The position numbers were made by a program, and so were the translations under genes. From positions 2,559,588-2,623,587 of the forward strand of contig NZ_CP062788.1 in NCBI RefSeq assembly GCF_025136295.1: 64,000 nucleotides of DNA. Reading direction: 5' to 3'. This document shows positions 44,083 through 52,438 of this stretch, piece by piece. The notes below the pieces were generated by a model, which saw only the letters and a program-made list of their open reading frames with translations, was not told the DNA's origin and ran no database searches. The DNA is from Aestuariispira ectoiniformans. Lineage in GTDB: Bacteria; Pseudomonadota; Alphaproteobacteria; UBA8366; Aestuariispiraceae. The stretch's first letter is position 1. Each line of letters begins with the position of its first letter.

Positions 44083-45381
44083 CTAGTGGGCGGGAACCTC
44101 AAACCGGTTGAATTCCTCCAACGGCATGGGCTTGCCGTAATAGAAACCTTGTCCCAGGTGAACGCCAACATCATTGACGAGGCAACGGGCCTGTTCCGCA
44201 GTTTCAATCCCCTCGGCAATGACTGTCAGGCCCAGCGCCTTGCCCATATCGTTAATGGACTTCGTAAAGCGGACGTCCCGTTCTTTCCCCGGTAATCGGC
44301 GAATGAATTCCCGGTCAATTTTCATGATATCCAAGGGGATATCGGTAAGCGTTGCCAGGGTGCTGTAACCGGTGCCGAAATCATCCAGCGCTGTTCTGCT
44401 GCCCACATCCCGGAAATGTTCCAGTTGGGCAATCACGACATCGGTGCGGCTGACCAGTTGGGATTCTGTAATCTCCAGCTCAATCCGGTCGGGGTCGATA
44501 TTCTCGGCTTTGGTGACCTGCGCAAGGCAGTCCGGCACATAGCCGCCAGAAATGCAGGACGGCGACAGGTTGATGCCCACACGAAATTCAGGGCCGCTGC
44601 TCTTCATTTTTCCCATGTCGCGGCAAACCTGCTTGATCACCCAGGGTGTGATTTGATGGATGACACCGATGTTTTCCGCGCGTGGAATAAAGACATTCGG
44701 CGGCACCATACCCAAGTCATCGCTGTGCCAGCGTAGCAGAGCCTCGGCCCCGGACATTTCTCCCGTCACCAGATTGACCCGTGGTTGATAGACCACAAAG
44801 AACTCGTTCTTGTTGACGGCATTCATAAGATGTTGGTCGATGTCGTAATATTGCGCGATCAGCTCTTTGGACTGGGAGGTGAAAACATGGATTTGTTGGA
44901 CGCTTGGCTCGCTCTTGGCGATTTGTATGAAAGAGGTGTGGAACCGGGCGATATCCGCAATATCGCAATCGAGGCCAAGACTGCCGGGATATTCCAGAAT
45001 GTAGGCTTTCAGGATCAGGTCAAAAACACGCCCGTCCGGCGTTGTATAGGGTTCGTTCAACCGATGAATCAGATCTTCTGCGAAGCGGCCCAGGCGGGAC
45101 GGGTCGTGCTCCGGGATAACAGCTGTGATTTCCGCAAGGGTGCGCCCGATAACAGCAGTTTCGGGAAAATAGTCTGCGAGGCGCTGGCTTAGGGAAGTGA
45201 GGAGCCAGCGGATATCAGCGGGGGAAAGGGTGCTGCGCGCATTGAAGAGAGGCTCAAGGTCAATGGCGAAAATGTGGAAACCGGACAAGTTTCCCTGCTG
45301 GACTGATTGATGTAAGGCCGAAAGGTGCTCGAGAAAGGAATCTCTGGTCAACAGACCGGTTTCATGGTCAACACGCTGCAT
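44083..45381 (-). CDS. Cyclic-di-GMP phosphodiesterase (EAL) with degenerate GGDEF domain
   Basis: 432 residues. The C-terminal EAL domain (about 190-425) has AEALLRWHSD, ELEITESQLV, TALDDFGTGYSTLATL and VIAEGIETAEQA, with all metal-binding acidic residues, so it should hydrolyse c-di-GMP. The N-terminal 170 residues have the GGDEF fold outline (FHIFAIDLEPLFNARSTL, then VIGRTLAEITAVIPEH), but the GG(D/E)EF signature is missing, so it is a regulatory relic. No membrane segment or signal peptide is visible; it acts in the cytoplasm. FlgE at the window end is compatible with control of motility. Confidence 0.92.
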   Translation of the reverse strand: MQRVDHETGLLTRDSFLEHLSALHQSVQQGNLSGFHIFAIDLEPLFNARSTLSPADIRWLLTSLSQRLADYFPETAVIGRTLAEITAVIPEHDPSRLGRFAEDLIHRLNEPYTTPDGRVFDLILKAYILEYPGSLGLDCDIADIARFHTSFIQIAKSEPSVQQIHVFTSQSKELIAQYYDIDQHLMNAVNKNEFFVVYQPRVNLVTGEMSGAEALLRWHSDDLGMVPPNVFIPRAENIGVIHQITPWVIKQVCRDMGKMKSSGPEFRVGINLSPSCISGGYVPDCLAQVTKAENIDPDRIELEITESQLVSRTDVVIAQLEHFRDVGSRTALDDFGTGYSTLATLTDIPLDIMKIDREFIRRLPGKERDVRFTKSINDMGKALGLTVIAEGIETAEQARCLVNDVGVHLGQGFYYGKPMPLEEFNRFEVPAH

Positions 45382-45471
45382 TTGAACCCCACGGAGAATT
45401 GATTGAGATGACTTTAGTCCCGGGGTGTAAAGAAACGGTTAAATAGCAGCGTGTTGACCGGCTTTTATTGG

Positions 45472-46665
45472 TTACTCGAAGATCGCCCAATAGCCGTATC
45501 CAACAATCAATCCCGGTACGGCACTGTAAAGGGTCGCGATGAAGGCCGCGCGCGGTGCAAGCGCAATTGCCGGGAAGAGCGCATCACCATCGTTGCTGAT
45601 TGCATTGGCCAGTTGTGCCGACATCGGGATGAGGCCATTGACGTACAGGGTGGTTACCACGACTTGCGGGCCGCATCCGGGCAGGAAACCGAGCAGCAGC
45701 CCTACCAATGGCATTGCCGGTGCCCAGAGACTGAAGAGGGCTTTTAGATCAATGCCGGAGAAGTGGAGGCCGAGTTCATATGTCAGGAAGGCCAGGACGA
45801 CCCAGGCAGTGACAAAGTTGGTGTCACCCGCAACCTTGTCGATGATGGTGGCCTGTGTCGTGCCCCGAAGGCAGCCATCCTGCGGGGCGACATTCTGTGA
45901 CAGGCTCTCTGCGGGTGTTAGTGCCCACATGGCGACGCAAACCACACTGCCCAGCGCACCTAGCCACAGACTGGGAGAAGGGGCTGCCGATATGGACAGG
46001 TATTTGTCTATATCCACCTGGAAAGCTGTCAGGATACCCAAGACAGAGCCAGGCAGCAGCAAGGTGATCCAAATCGGTTTCAGGTAGTCGCCGGGGGATT
46101 TTGAACCGGTGGCAGAAATGGTTGACTGGTTGCTAGCGGTGGGGGACTGGCGCAGGAAGTCAGGGCCGTGCAGCTTGTCTACGACGATGCCGGTAATGGT
46201 GCCGACGACAAAACCGAGAGCGAAGATAGCGAGACTGGTGGAAGGGGCCTGTGCCAGTAAAAGGAAGGCCGCATCGCCCATTGTGGCGGTCAGCACCGCA
46301 AGCACGGCGCCGAAAGTAATTTTCCCGCGTACATATTGAGTGACGACAACAATTGCCCCGCCACATCCGGGCAGGGCCCCCAGGAAGGCGGCAACAGGAA
46401 CCTGCCACCTTTGATTCTTTGTCAGCATGTTGCTTAGGTCAACGCCAAGCCATTTCTCCACGCCGTAGTAGAGGGCCAGTGTCATGGCGACGAAGGTGGT
46501 TACCTGGATATAGGCGTCCGCGAGAGCGGCAAGGACGATCTGGCGCGCCTCCACCGATTGGGATGCAATCAGGCCAACAAGGGCTGCCACCAGCGACATC
46601 CAGAGAATTCTTTTCTGAAGGTGTTTCGCCGACCAGTTCCAGGCATTGAGTGCAACGGTTGTCAT
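45472..46665 (-). CDS. Putative manganese/metal exporter, ten-TM family
   Basis: 397 residues from ATG 46665. Two homologous halves carry ALPGCGGAIVVVTQYVRGKI with ATMGDAAFLLLAQAP, and FLPGCGPQVVVTTLYVNGLI with SNDGDALFPAIALAP, the paired PGCG and GDA motifs of the family often annotated as putative manganese transporter (related to ArsP-type permeases). The conserved Cys/Asp pairs could bind metal. A Fur-like box sits 16-34 bases upstream of the start codon, so metal-dependent control is likely. Substrate is not proven. Confidence 0.85.
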   Translation of the reverse strand: MTTVALNAWNWSAKHLQKRILWMSLVAALVGLIASQSVEARQIVLAALADAYIQVTTFVAMTLALYYGVEKWLGVDLSNMLTKNQRWQVPVAAFLGALPGCGGAIVVVTQYVRGKITFGAVLAVLTATMGDAAFLLLAQAPSTSLAIFALGFVVGTITGIVVDKLHGPDFLRQSPTASNQSTISATGSKSPGDYLKPIWITLLLPGSVLGILTAFQVDIDKYLSISAAPSPSLWLGALGSVVCVAMWALTPAESLSQNVAPQDGCLRGTTQATIIDKVAGDTNFVTAWVVLAFLTYELGLHFSGIDLKALFSLWAPAMPLVGLLLGFLPGCGPQVVVTTLYVNGLIPMSAQLANAISNDGDALFPAIALAPRAAFIATLYSAVPGLIVGYGYWAIFE

Positions 46666-46680
46666 GGCATTCTCTATATG

Positions 46681-46699
46681 CAAATAAGAATCACTATTA
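46681..46699 (-). promoter_or_regulatory. Fur/Mur-like box upstream of the metal exporter
   Basis: CAAATAAGAATCACTATTA (plus strand) matches 12 of 16 bases of the Fur consensus core AATGATAATCATTATC. It lies just upstream of the exporter start codon. In alphaproteobacteria Fur homologues often respond to manganese (Mur), which suits the predicted gene function. Confidence 0.5.
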
Positions 46700-46850
46700 A
46701 TAAAATATAGTACACAGATCGCTTATGTTAAAGACGGTTTTTTGACTAACAGTTATCTAATTTATCGAATTGACCGGGGGGACTTACACCAAAACAGTTG
46801 AGCCTTGCGCAGTCGCATGCCACAGTCGGCGCAAACGAATTGGGGGGAAT

Positions 46851-47360
46851 ATGAAAGAACATTTTCAACGCTTTGCCCGCTATAACATCTGGGCAAACAA
46901 CCGGCTGTTTGATGCTGTCAACGCATTGCCGGATGAAGAGTATTTCCGGGATTTATACGGCTTCTTCGGTTCAATCCATGGAACCTTGAACCATATTCTG
47001 GTCGGTGACCGGGCGTGGTTGAGGCGGATGGAAGGCGAGGGGCCGGTTGTTCAGTCCCTTGATCAGGAACTATACGCCGACCTGCCGACGTTGCGTGAAG
47101 CGCGTCAGCAGGAGGATAAACGCATCCAAAGTCTGGTTGAGACTACAGATGCACAGGGATTTGACCGGATTGTGTCTTACCGCAATATGGCTGGCGAGGC
47201 GCATGCCTATCCACTATCCATGCTGCTGACCCATTTATTCAACCACCACACCCATCACCGGGGACAGGTACATCAGATGCTGAGCCAACTGGGGCAAAAT
47301 CCGCCGCCCCTGGACCTGATCTATTTCATGATTGAGGAAACTGCGGTGGCAGGGGAATGA
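46851..47360 (+). CDS. DinB-family metal-dependent protein
   Basis: 169 residues from ATG 46851 with TTGGGGGGAA before it; the open frame begins at 46770. Four-helix DinB fold: HFQRFARYNIWANNRLFDAV, then SIHGTLNHILVGDRAWLRRM with the first His ligand, and HLFNHHTHHRGQVHQML with the other His ligands. DinB/YfiT-like proteins are metal-dependent hydrolases or thiol (bacillithiol, mycothiol) transferases; alphaproteobacterial partners are unknown. Its 3' end overlaps the convergent LysR gene by 40 bp. Confidence 0.88.
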   Translation: MKEHFQRFARYNIWANNRLFDAVNALPDEEYFRDLYGFFGSIHGTLNHILVGDRAWLRRMEGEGPVVQSLDQELYADLPTLREARQQEDKRIQSLVETTDAQGFDRIVSYRNMAGEAHAYPLSMLLTHLFNHHTHHRGQVHQMLSQLGQNPPPLDLIYFMIEETAVAGE

Positions 47361-48265
47361 TCCCTGACCTGTGTCCTTAGCCAGTCCTTGAAGACACACA
47401 CTTTCGGATCGTCACAGCGGTCCTGTTCATGGATGATGTAGTAAGCACGTCCGGGGTTCAAACTCTGGGGGTGGATTTTAACGAGCTGTCCTGTGGCAAG
47501 GCCGTCGGCGATCGTGTGCATTGGCAGCAGGCCAATCCCGAGACCCGCCCGTACCGCCTCGATCAACATGAAGAAATGCTCAAAGCTGTGGCCGTCCTCT
47601 GGTTCTGTTTCAAGGCCCGCCGCATTGAACCAGGCGCGCCAGCTTCCGGGGCGTGTGCTGTGGTGCAGCAAGGGGAAGTCCCGGATTACCTCAAGGGGTA
47701 GGGGCACGCTCTCCGCAGCCAGATACTCTGCTGCAGCCACAGGCACCAAGGTTTCTTCCATCAGTTTTTCTGCTGCCAGACCCGGCCAGTTGCCGTCGCC
47801 GAAAAAGAGGCCCAGGTCAATTTGTCCGCCATGAAGGTCCGGTTCGCGATTGGGGGTGGCGAAGTTCACCTCCAGGGTTTTCAAGCGAATACGGATTTCC
47901 GGATGGCCTTCCTGAAACTGCGGCAGACGCGGGATCAGCCAGCGTTCCGCCAACGTCGGCAGCGCGCCGATGGTCAGGTCGCCGCCATGTCCACCATGGG
48001 CCAACAGATCAACCGTGGCCGCCTCCATGCGGTCGAGGGCGGCAGAGAGGGGTGGAAGATAGGCCCGGCCTGCCTCTGTCAACTGCAGGCGTTTTCTGAC
48101 GCGATCGAACAGGGGTATCCCCAAATAGCTTTCCAGTCCGGCAACCTGTTGGCTGATTGCTCCGGGGGTGACGCACAGATCGTCTGCGGCCTTGGAAAAA
48201 CTTCCCAGCCTTGCCGCGGCTTCGAAGGCGCGTAGGGCATTAAGCGGTGGTGTGCTTTTTCTCAT
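47321..48265 (-). CDS. LysR-family regulator, GcvA-like
   Basis: 314 residues. PPLNALRAFEAAARLGSFSK then VTPGAISQQVAGLESYLGIP is the GcvA-type winged helix; the effector domain follows (GDLTIGALPTLAERWLIPRL). It is divergent from a VOC protein gene, 98 bp away. The 3' end runs 40 bp into the opposing DinB gene. LysR control of the VOC gene is likely. Confidence 0.92.
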   Translation of the reverse strand: MRKSTPPLNALRAFEAAARLGSFSKAADDLCVTPGAISQQVAGLESYLGIPLFDRVRKRLQLTEAGRAYLPPLSAALDRMEAATVDLLAHGGHGGDLTIGALPTLAERWLIPRLPQFQEGHPEIRIRLKTLEVNFATPNREPDLHGGQIDLGLFFGDGNWPGLAAEKLMEETLVPVAAAEYLAAESVPLPLEVIRDFPLLHHSTRPGSWRAWFNAAGLETEPEDGHSFEHFFMLIEAVRAGLGIGLLPMHTIADGLATGQLVKIHPQSLNPGRAYYIIHEQDRCDDPKVCVFKDWLRTQVRDHSPATAVSSIMK

Positions 48266-48363
48266 TTAGAAAAACTATCGAAAATAGGAAAATATCTGGT
48301 TTGATAACTTAAAAGACGGAGTTTATCTAACAATAAAGAGAAACTTGGATTAGGATTGATGCA

Positions 48364-48786
48364 ATGGCAATGCCTCCCTTTCATTTAGCTTTTCCCATTC
48401 GTGACCTGGAGGAGACCCGCCGGTTCTATGTGGACCTTGTTGGTTGCACGGTCGGTCGGGAAGCTGAAAAATGGATCGACTTCGACTTTTTCGGCCACCA
48501 GATTTCCGCCCATGTGAAACCGGATGAGTGCGATCTCGCTAAAACCAACGAGGTTGACGGCGATAACGTCCCGGTCCGGCATTTCGGGGCAGTCCTGCCC
48601 TGGGACAAATGGGAGGCGCTGGCGGAAGTCTTTCGTGAGGCGGGGGTCGCATTCCTGATCGGCCCGCGCGTTCGTTTTGAAGGCGAGCCAGGCGAACAGG
48701 GAACCTTCTTTGTCCGTGATCCATCCGGAAACGGTCTTGAATTTAAGTCATTCAGAAACCCGGAAAGCCTTTTTGCGACTGAATAA
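48364..48786 (+). CDS. VOC-family (glyoxalase/bleomycin resistance/dioxygenase fold) protein
   Basis: 140 residues, one VOC domain pair: [20 protein letters not shown] (metal-type His8), [16 protein letters not shown], and the C-terminal [16 protein letters not shown] with the last metal Glu. These fold members are glyoxalase I, ring-cleaving dioxygenases or antibiotic-binding proteins; the product is undetermined. AGGA precedes the start. It is divergent from the LysR gene. Confidence 0.88.
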   Translation: MAMPPFHLAFPIRDLEETRRFYVDLVGCTVGREAEKWIDFDFFGHQISAHVKPDECDLAKTNEVDGDNVPVRHFGAVLPWDKWEALAEVFREAGVAFLIGPRVRFEGEPGEQGTFFVRDPSGNGLEFKSFRNPESLFATE

Positions 48787-48843
48787 GGCCTTTTGAATCC
48801 GGCTGGACTATGGCTGTAATGGGGGATCAGGAAAGGATCCCCC

Positions 48844-49107
48844 ATGGCACCCAAAAACCGCGAAGAAATTCATGAAGCAAAGGAAAAAGACGCCAAGCTC
48901 GACCTGGCAGAACTGGGTAAGGCCGGTGGCTTTATGGGCGGTGGTAATGCCGAGGCCGCAACGGAACGCAATAAAGAGCTGATGAAGCAGGCGGAAGAGG
49001 GATACCAGGGGACGATTTCAGGGCCATGGGGCAAGCGTTTTCTGCTCCTGTTCCTGGCTGTGCTAGGTGTTTTTCTCGTTGTCCGTATCCTGAGCGGGTA
49101 TGAATGA
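48844..49107 (+). CDS. Small single-TM membrane protein, unknown
   Basis: 87 residues. A charged N-terminal half (EEIHEAKEKDAKLDLAEL, then AATERNKELMKQAEEG) is followed by one hydrophobic helix at about 64-83 (GKRFLLLFLAVLGVFLVVRI). AGGAAAGGA is an excellent ribosome site. It has no family I recognise. It is separate from argC by about 90 bp containing a hairpin. The likely topology is a cytoplasmic N-terminus with the tail in the membrane. Confidence 0.72.
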   Translation: MAPKNREEIHEAKEKDAKLDLAELGKAGGFMGGGNAEAATERNKELMKQAEEGYQGTISGPWGKRFLLLFLAVLGVFLVVRILSGYE

Positions 49108-49143
49108 CCTTTTTTGTTTTGCCAAAGATGCTTATAACCTCAG

Positions 49144-49165
49144 AGGCCGCCTTGCGCGGCCTTTA
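49144..49165 (+). terminator. Hairpin between the small membrane protein and argC
   Basis: AGGCCGC (49144-49150), loop CTTGC, GCGGCCT (49156-49162), then TTTACG. The stem is strong but the T tract short, so it is a likely but modest terminator. Confidence 0.5.
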
Positions 49166-49198
49166 CGTTCTGAATTTGTATGACAAACGGTGAGAGAA

Positions 49199-50263
49199 AT
49201 GACGACGCAACAGAAAATACGGATCGGCGTGTTGGGTGCCAGCGGTTATACCGGTGCCGAACTGCTCCGACTGCTGCACAATCATCCCAACGCAGAAATC
49301 GCGTTTCTCACCGCAAACCGATATGCCGGTCAGACAATGGCGGATGTGTTTCCGCATCTGGCCTTTATGGACCTGCCGAAGCTGATTTCCATTGAGGAAG
49401 CGGATTGGAGCCAGGCGGATGTGATTTTCTGTGGCCTGCCGCATGGCACGACCCAGGAAGTGATCTCTAAAGTCATGGCCGAAGCGCCGGATAAAAAGAT
49501 CGTCGATCTGTCTGCCGATTTCCGGCTGGCGGACCTGGACACCTATGCGGAATGGTATGGTCATGCCCATCAGGCACCAGACCTGCAGGCCGAGGCGGTT
49601 TACGGTCTGACAGAAATTCACCGGGCCGATATTGCCAAGGCGCGCCTGATCGGCAACCCGGGGTGTTATACTACGACCTCTCAGCTTCCCCTGATTCCGC
49701 TGATCGAAGCGGGGCTGATCGAGGCAGACGGCATCATTATCGATGCCAAGTCCGGCGTGACCGGCGCAGGCCGCGCGGAAAAGCAGGCAAACCTGCATGC
49801 GGAAATCTCGGAAGGTATTCACGCCTATGCGATTGCCAAGCATCGCCATGCCTGTGAGATCGAACAGGAGATTATCCGCGCCAATGGCGGCAAGGACGTT
49901 CGTGTCTGCTTTACGCCGCATCTGATGCCGATGAACCGCGGTATTCTGGCAACCTGCTATGTGACGCTGGCTGGTGGTGCGAAGTCTCATGAGGACCTGC
50001 ATGAATGCCTGTCCAAACGCTATGGCGATGAGCCCTTTGTTCATGTCACGCCGCTGGGTGAGGCCCCTGCCACGCGTCATGTGCGCGGAACCAACCAATG
50101 CCGGATCGGCGTGTTTGCTGACCGTGTGCCGGGGCGGGCGATCCTGGTATCGGTGACGGACAACCTTGTTAAAGGTGCATCCGGTCAGGCGATCCAGAAT
50201 ATGAACGTGATGTGCGGTCTGCCGGAAACGGCCGGCCTGGATCTCGTGGCAATGTTCCCATAA
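49199..50263 (+). CDS. argC: N-acetyl-gamma-glutamyl-phosphate reductase
   Basis: 354 residues, the usual type 1 ArgC size. It reduces acetylglutamyl phosphate with NADPH in arginine synthesis. N-terminal GVLGASGYTGAELLRLL (NADPH site), catalytic Cys156 in IGNPGCYTTTSQLPLIPL, and the C-terminal His in ATRHVRGTNQC are visible. ATG 49199 follows GGTGAGAGAA; GTG 49190 is less likely. Co-directional with the nucleotidyltransferase gene 12 bp downstream. Confidence 0.97.
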   Translation: MTTQQKIRIGVLGASGYTGAELLRLLHNHPNAEIAFLTANRYAGQTMADVFPHLAFMDLPKLISIEEADWSQADVIFCGLPHGTTQEVISKVMAEAPDKKIVDLSADFRLADLDTYAEWYGHAHQAPDLQAEAVYGLTEIHRADIAKARLIGNPGCYTTTSQLPLIPLIEAGLIEADGIIIDAKSGVTGAGRAEKQANLHAEISEGIHAYAIAKHRHACEIEQEIIRANGGKDVRVCFTPHLMPMNRGILATCYVTLAGGAKSHEDLHECLSKRYGDEPFVHVTPLGEAPATRHVRGTNQCRIGVFADRVPGRAILVSVTDNLVKGASGQAIQNMNVMCGLPETAGLDLVAMFP

Positions 50264-50275
50264 GAGCGGGGGACC

Positions 50276-50869
50276 ATGGAGCATACGGAACAGCTTCGTG
50301 ATCTTGTAATGGCGGACCCCTGGCGGGTCCGCTGTTTGTCTGTACTTCGGGACGTCATGCCGGATGTCTGGATCGGCGCCGGTTTCGTCAGAAACCTGGT
50401 CTGGGACTGGCTGGGAGGGCCGATACGGCTTCCGCTGGATGACGTTGATATTGTCTATTTCGACCGTCAGGATATCGACGAGGCGACGGAAAAGACCTTT
50501 GAAACTGTATTGAGAAACGCGGCCCCGGACATTCCGTGGTCGGTCAAAAATCAGGCGCGTATGCATCTGAAGCATGGCGACGATCCCTATCGGGATCTGG
50601 TCGATGGTCTTGGGCACTGGCTTGAGACGGCTACTACGGTATCCGTGCGGTTTGATGGGCAAAACCAGATGGAGATTCTGGGCCCCTATGGACTGCAGGA
50701 CCTTATGGCCGGTATTTTGAGACCGACGGCGTCCGGCTACCAGCGCCTTGGTCATTTGCGACGGCGGGCCGAAGACAAGGGCTGGTTACGCCGTTGGCCG
50801 CATGTAAAGTTTTTGTCGGACGATCCCGCCATGTCCCTGTCACCTTTTAAGGTTAAAGTGCCACTATGA
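50276..50869 (+). CDS. Nucleotidyltransferase family 6-like protein
   Basis: 197 residues, whole length matching the PF06042-type (DUF925) nucleotidyltransferase-like family: VWIGAGFVRNLVWDWLGG, then LPLDDVDIVYFDRQDI with acidic residues where metal would be bound, WSVKNQARMHLKHGDDPYRD and WLETATTVSVRFD. The family has a polymerase-beta-like fold but no known substrate. It overlaps the following phosphatase gene by 4 bp (ATGA). Confidence 0.85.
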   Translation: MEHTEQLRDLVMADPWRVRCLSVLRDVMPDVWIGAGFVRNLVWDWLGGPIRLPLDDVDIVYFDRQDIDEATEKTFETVLRNAAPDIPWSVKNQARMHLKHGDDPYRDLVDGLGHWLETATTVSVRFDGQNQMEILGPYGLQDLMAGILRPTASGYQRLGHLRRRAEDKGWLRRWPHVKFLSDDPAMSLSPFKVKVPL

Positions 50870-51450
50870 TAACAGCGCGACCATTTTATTATCTTCGTCA
50901 CGGTGAAACGGACTGGAACCGTGAAGGCCGTATGCAGGGCAGTGCGGATATTCCCCTCAATGAGACCGGGATGGCACAGGCCGAACGCGCACGTGACCTG
51001 CTGAAGGGTATCGAGATTAGCCGTATTGTCTGCAGTCCGCTGCAGCGTGCACGACAGACGGCTGAAATCGTCAATCGTGAATTGCAATTGCCGATCACCT
51101 ATATCGACAATCTGCGCGAGGCGCATTTTGGCGTGCAGGAGGGGACTATGATGGGCGACTGGTTCCATCAATGGCGCCTCGGTGCGGATATTGAAGAGGC
51201 CGAACCCTGCGATGTTTTCATTGAACGGTCGCGTCGTGCCATCAACGAAGCGATCGAAGAAGGTGAGGGGACGCCGCTTATCGTTGCCCATGGCGCGGTC
51301 TACTGGGCAGTAAAGCGGTATTGCCGTGTTTTCGATGATATTCCCCTGCCGAACAGTGTTCCTGTTTTTCATGAGCCCATCGGGCGTCGCAATCTGCCCT
51401 GGCGGGCGAAATTCCTTGAAGAGGCAGAAACGGAAACTATCCCGGTTTAG
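50866..51450 (+). CDS. Histidine phosphatase (phosphoglycerate-mutase-like)
   Basis: 194 residues. RHG motif YYLRHGETDWNREGRMQGSA with catalytic His12, then VCSPLQRARQTAEIV and the second catalytic His in VAHGAVYW. Substrates of this branch are phosphoglycerate, sugar phosphates or alpha-ribazole phosphate; none is indicated. ATGA overlap with the upstream gene suggests co-translation. murI begins 92 bp later. Confidence 0.92.
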   Translation: MITARPFYYLRHGETDWNREGRMQGSADIPLNETGMAQAERARDLLKGIEISRIVCSPLQRARQTAEIVNRELQLPITYIDNLREAHFGVQEGTMMGDWFHQWRLGADIEEAEPCDVFIERSRRAINEAIEEGEGTPLIVAHGAVYWAVKRYCRVFDDIPLPNSVPVFHEPIGRRNLPWRAKFLEEAETETIPV

Positions 51451-51542
51451 GCGCCTCACTGGTCCTGAATAGCCTAACTGCCGCCTCATTTCAGCCTGAA
51501 TCACGGTGCGATAATTCTCGCAGTGAATGTGAGGAGAGTGTA

Positions 51543-52376
51543 ATGATCGGGGTGTATGATTCAGGTTCTGGCGGACTGACGGTTTTACGAGCCTTGCGCC
51601 GTGCCTTGCCGCAAGTCGACTTTGTCTATTTTGGTGACCATGCCTTCGCTCCCTATGGGGAAAAGGACTTGGGCAACCTCTATGACCGGGGCTGCCATAG
51701 CGTTGATTTCCTGTTCCGTCAGGGATGCTCGCTCGTGGTGGTTGCCTGCAATACTTCTGCGGCGACTGTACTGCGGCCCATTCAGCAGAACTGGTTGGCT
51801 GAAAGGCATCCTGACAAGCGTGTGCTGGGTGTCTTTGTCCCGTTGATTGAACAAATCACCGGGGTCGCATGGAGTCAGAAGAAACCGCGGCCTGCCCCCA
51901 GAAAAACGGTCGCTGTTTTCGCAACAGCGCGAACGGTTTCCTGCAATGCGTTGGGGGAGGAAGTATTCCGCCGGGCACGTGGCGTTCATCTGGTGCCGCA
52001 AAGCTGTCCGGCCCTGGCTGCGGCCATAGAAGACGATGCCTGTCCCGATGTGTTGGACAGCCTGGTTGCCACCTATGTCAGGCGGCTACAGCGGCAATGT
52101 CGCGACAATCTGGATGAAGTTGTGTTGGGCTGCACCCATTATCCGCTGGTCAGTGAAATGTTTCGCCGTCATCTTACTGCCAACACAGTAGTCTTGAGCC
52201 AGCCGGATATCGTGGCGCACAGTCTGGAAAATTATATCCGCCGCAATACAACTCTCGGGCTGGTGAGTGAGGGAAAGGGCGAACTGACCTGTTTCACATC
52301 CGGAGACCCCAGACGGGCCCATAGGGCAGCTCGTCGCTTTCTCGGCCAGGACCTGTCTTTCGGGCAGGCGGCCTAA
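51543..52376 (+). CDS. murI: Glutamate racemase
   Basis: 277 residues. It supplies D-glutamate for peptidoglycan. The two catalytic cysteines are Cys69 in VVVACNTSAAT and Cys197 in VLGCTHYPLVSE; the N-terminal GVYDSGSGGLTVLRAL is normal. YFGDHAFAPYGEKD differs slightly from the usual YFGDTARxPYG, within family variation. GAGGAGAG precedes the start. Confidence 0.94.
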   Translation: MIGVYDSGSGGLTVLRALRRALPQVDFVYFGDHAFAPYGEKDLGNLYDRGCHSVDFLFRQGCSLVVVACNTSAATVLRPIQQNWLAERHPDKRVLGVFVPLIEQITGVAWSQKKPRPAPRKTVAVFATARTVSCNALGEEVFRRARGVHLVPQSCPALAAAIEDDACPDVLDSLVATYVRRLQRQCRDNLDEVVLGCTHYPLVSEMFRRHLTANTVVLSQPDIVAHSLENYIRRNTTLGLVSEGKGELTCFTSGDPRRAHRAARRFLGQDLSFGQAA

Positions 52377-52438
52377 CCGGGTGACGAAAACAGTAACTGA
52401 GGCTATAACCCATTAGTTTTGCAACTTGGGACATGGTT

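Noticed and set aside
49163-50755. 530-codon open frame on the minus strand opposite argC and the nucleotidyltransferase gene
   Set aside because: It is antisense to two well-supported genes, spans their junction, and has no recognisable domain; it arises from codon bias on the other strand.
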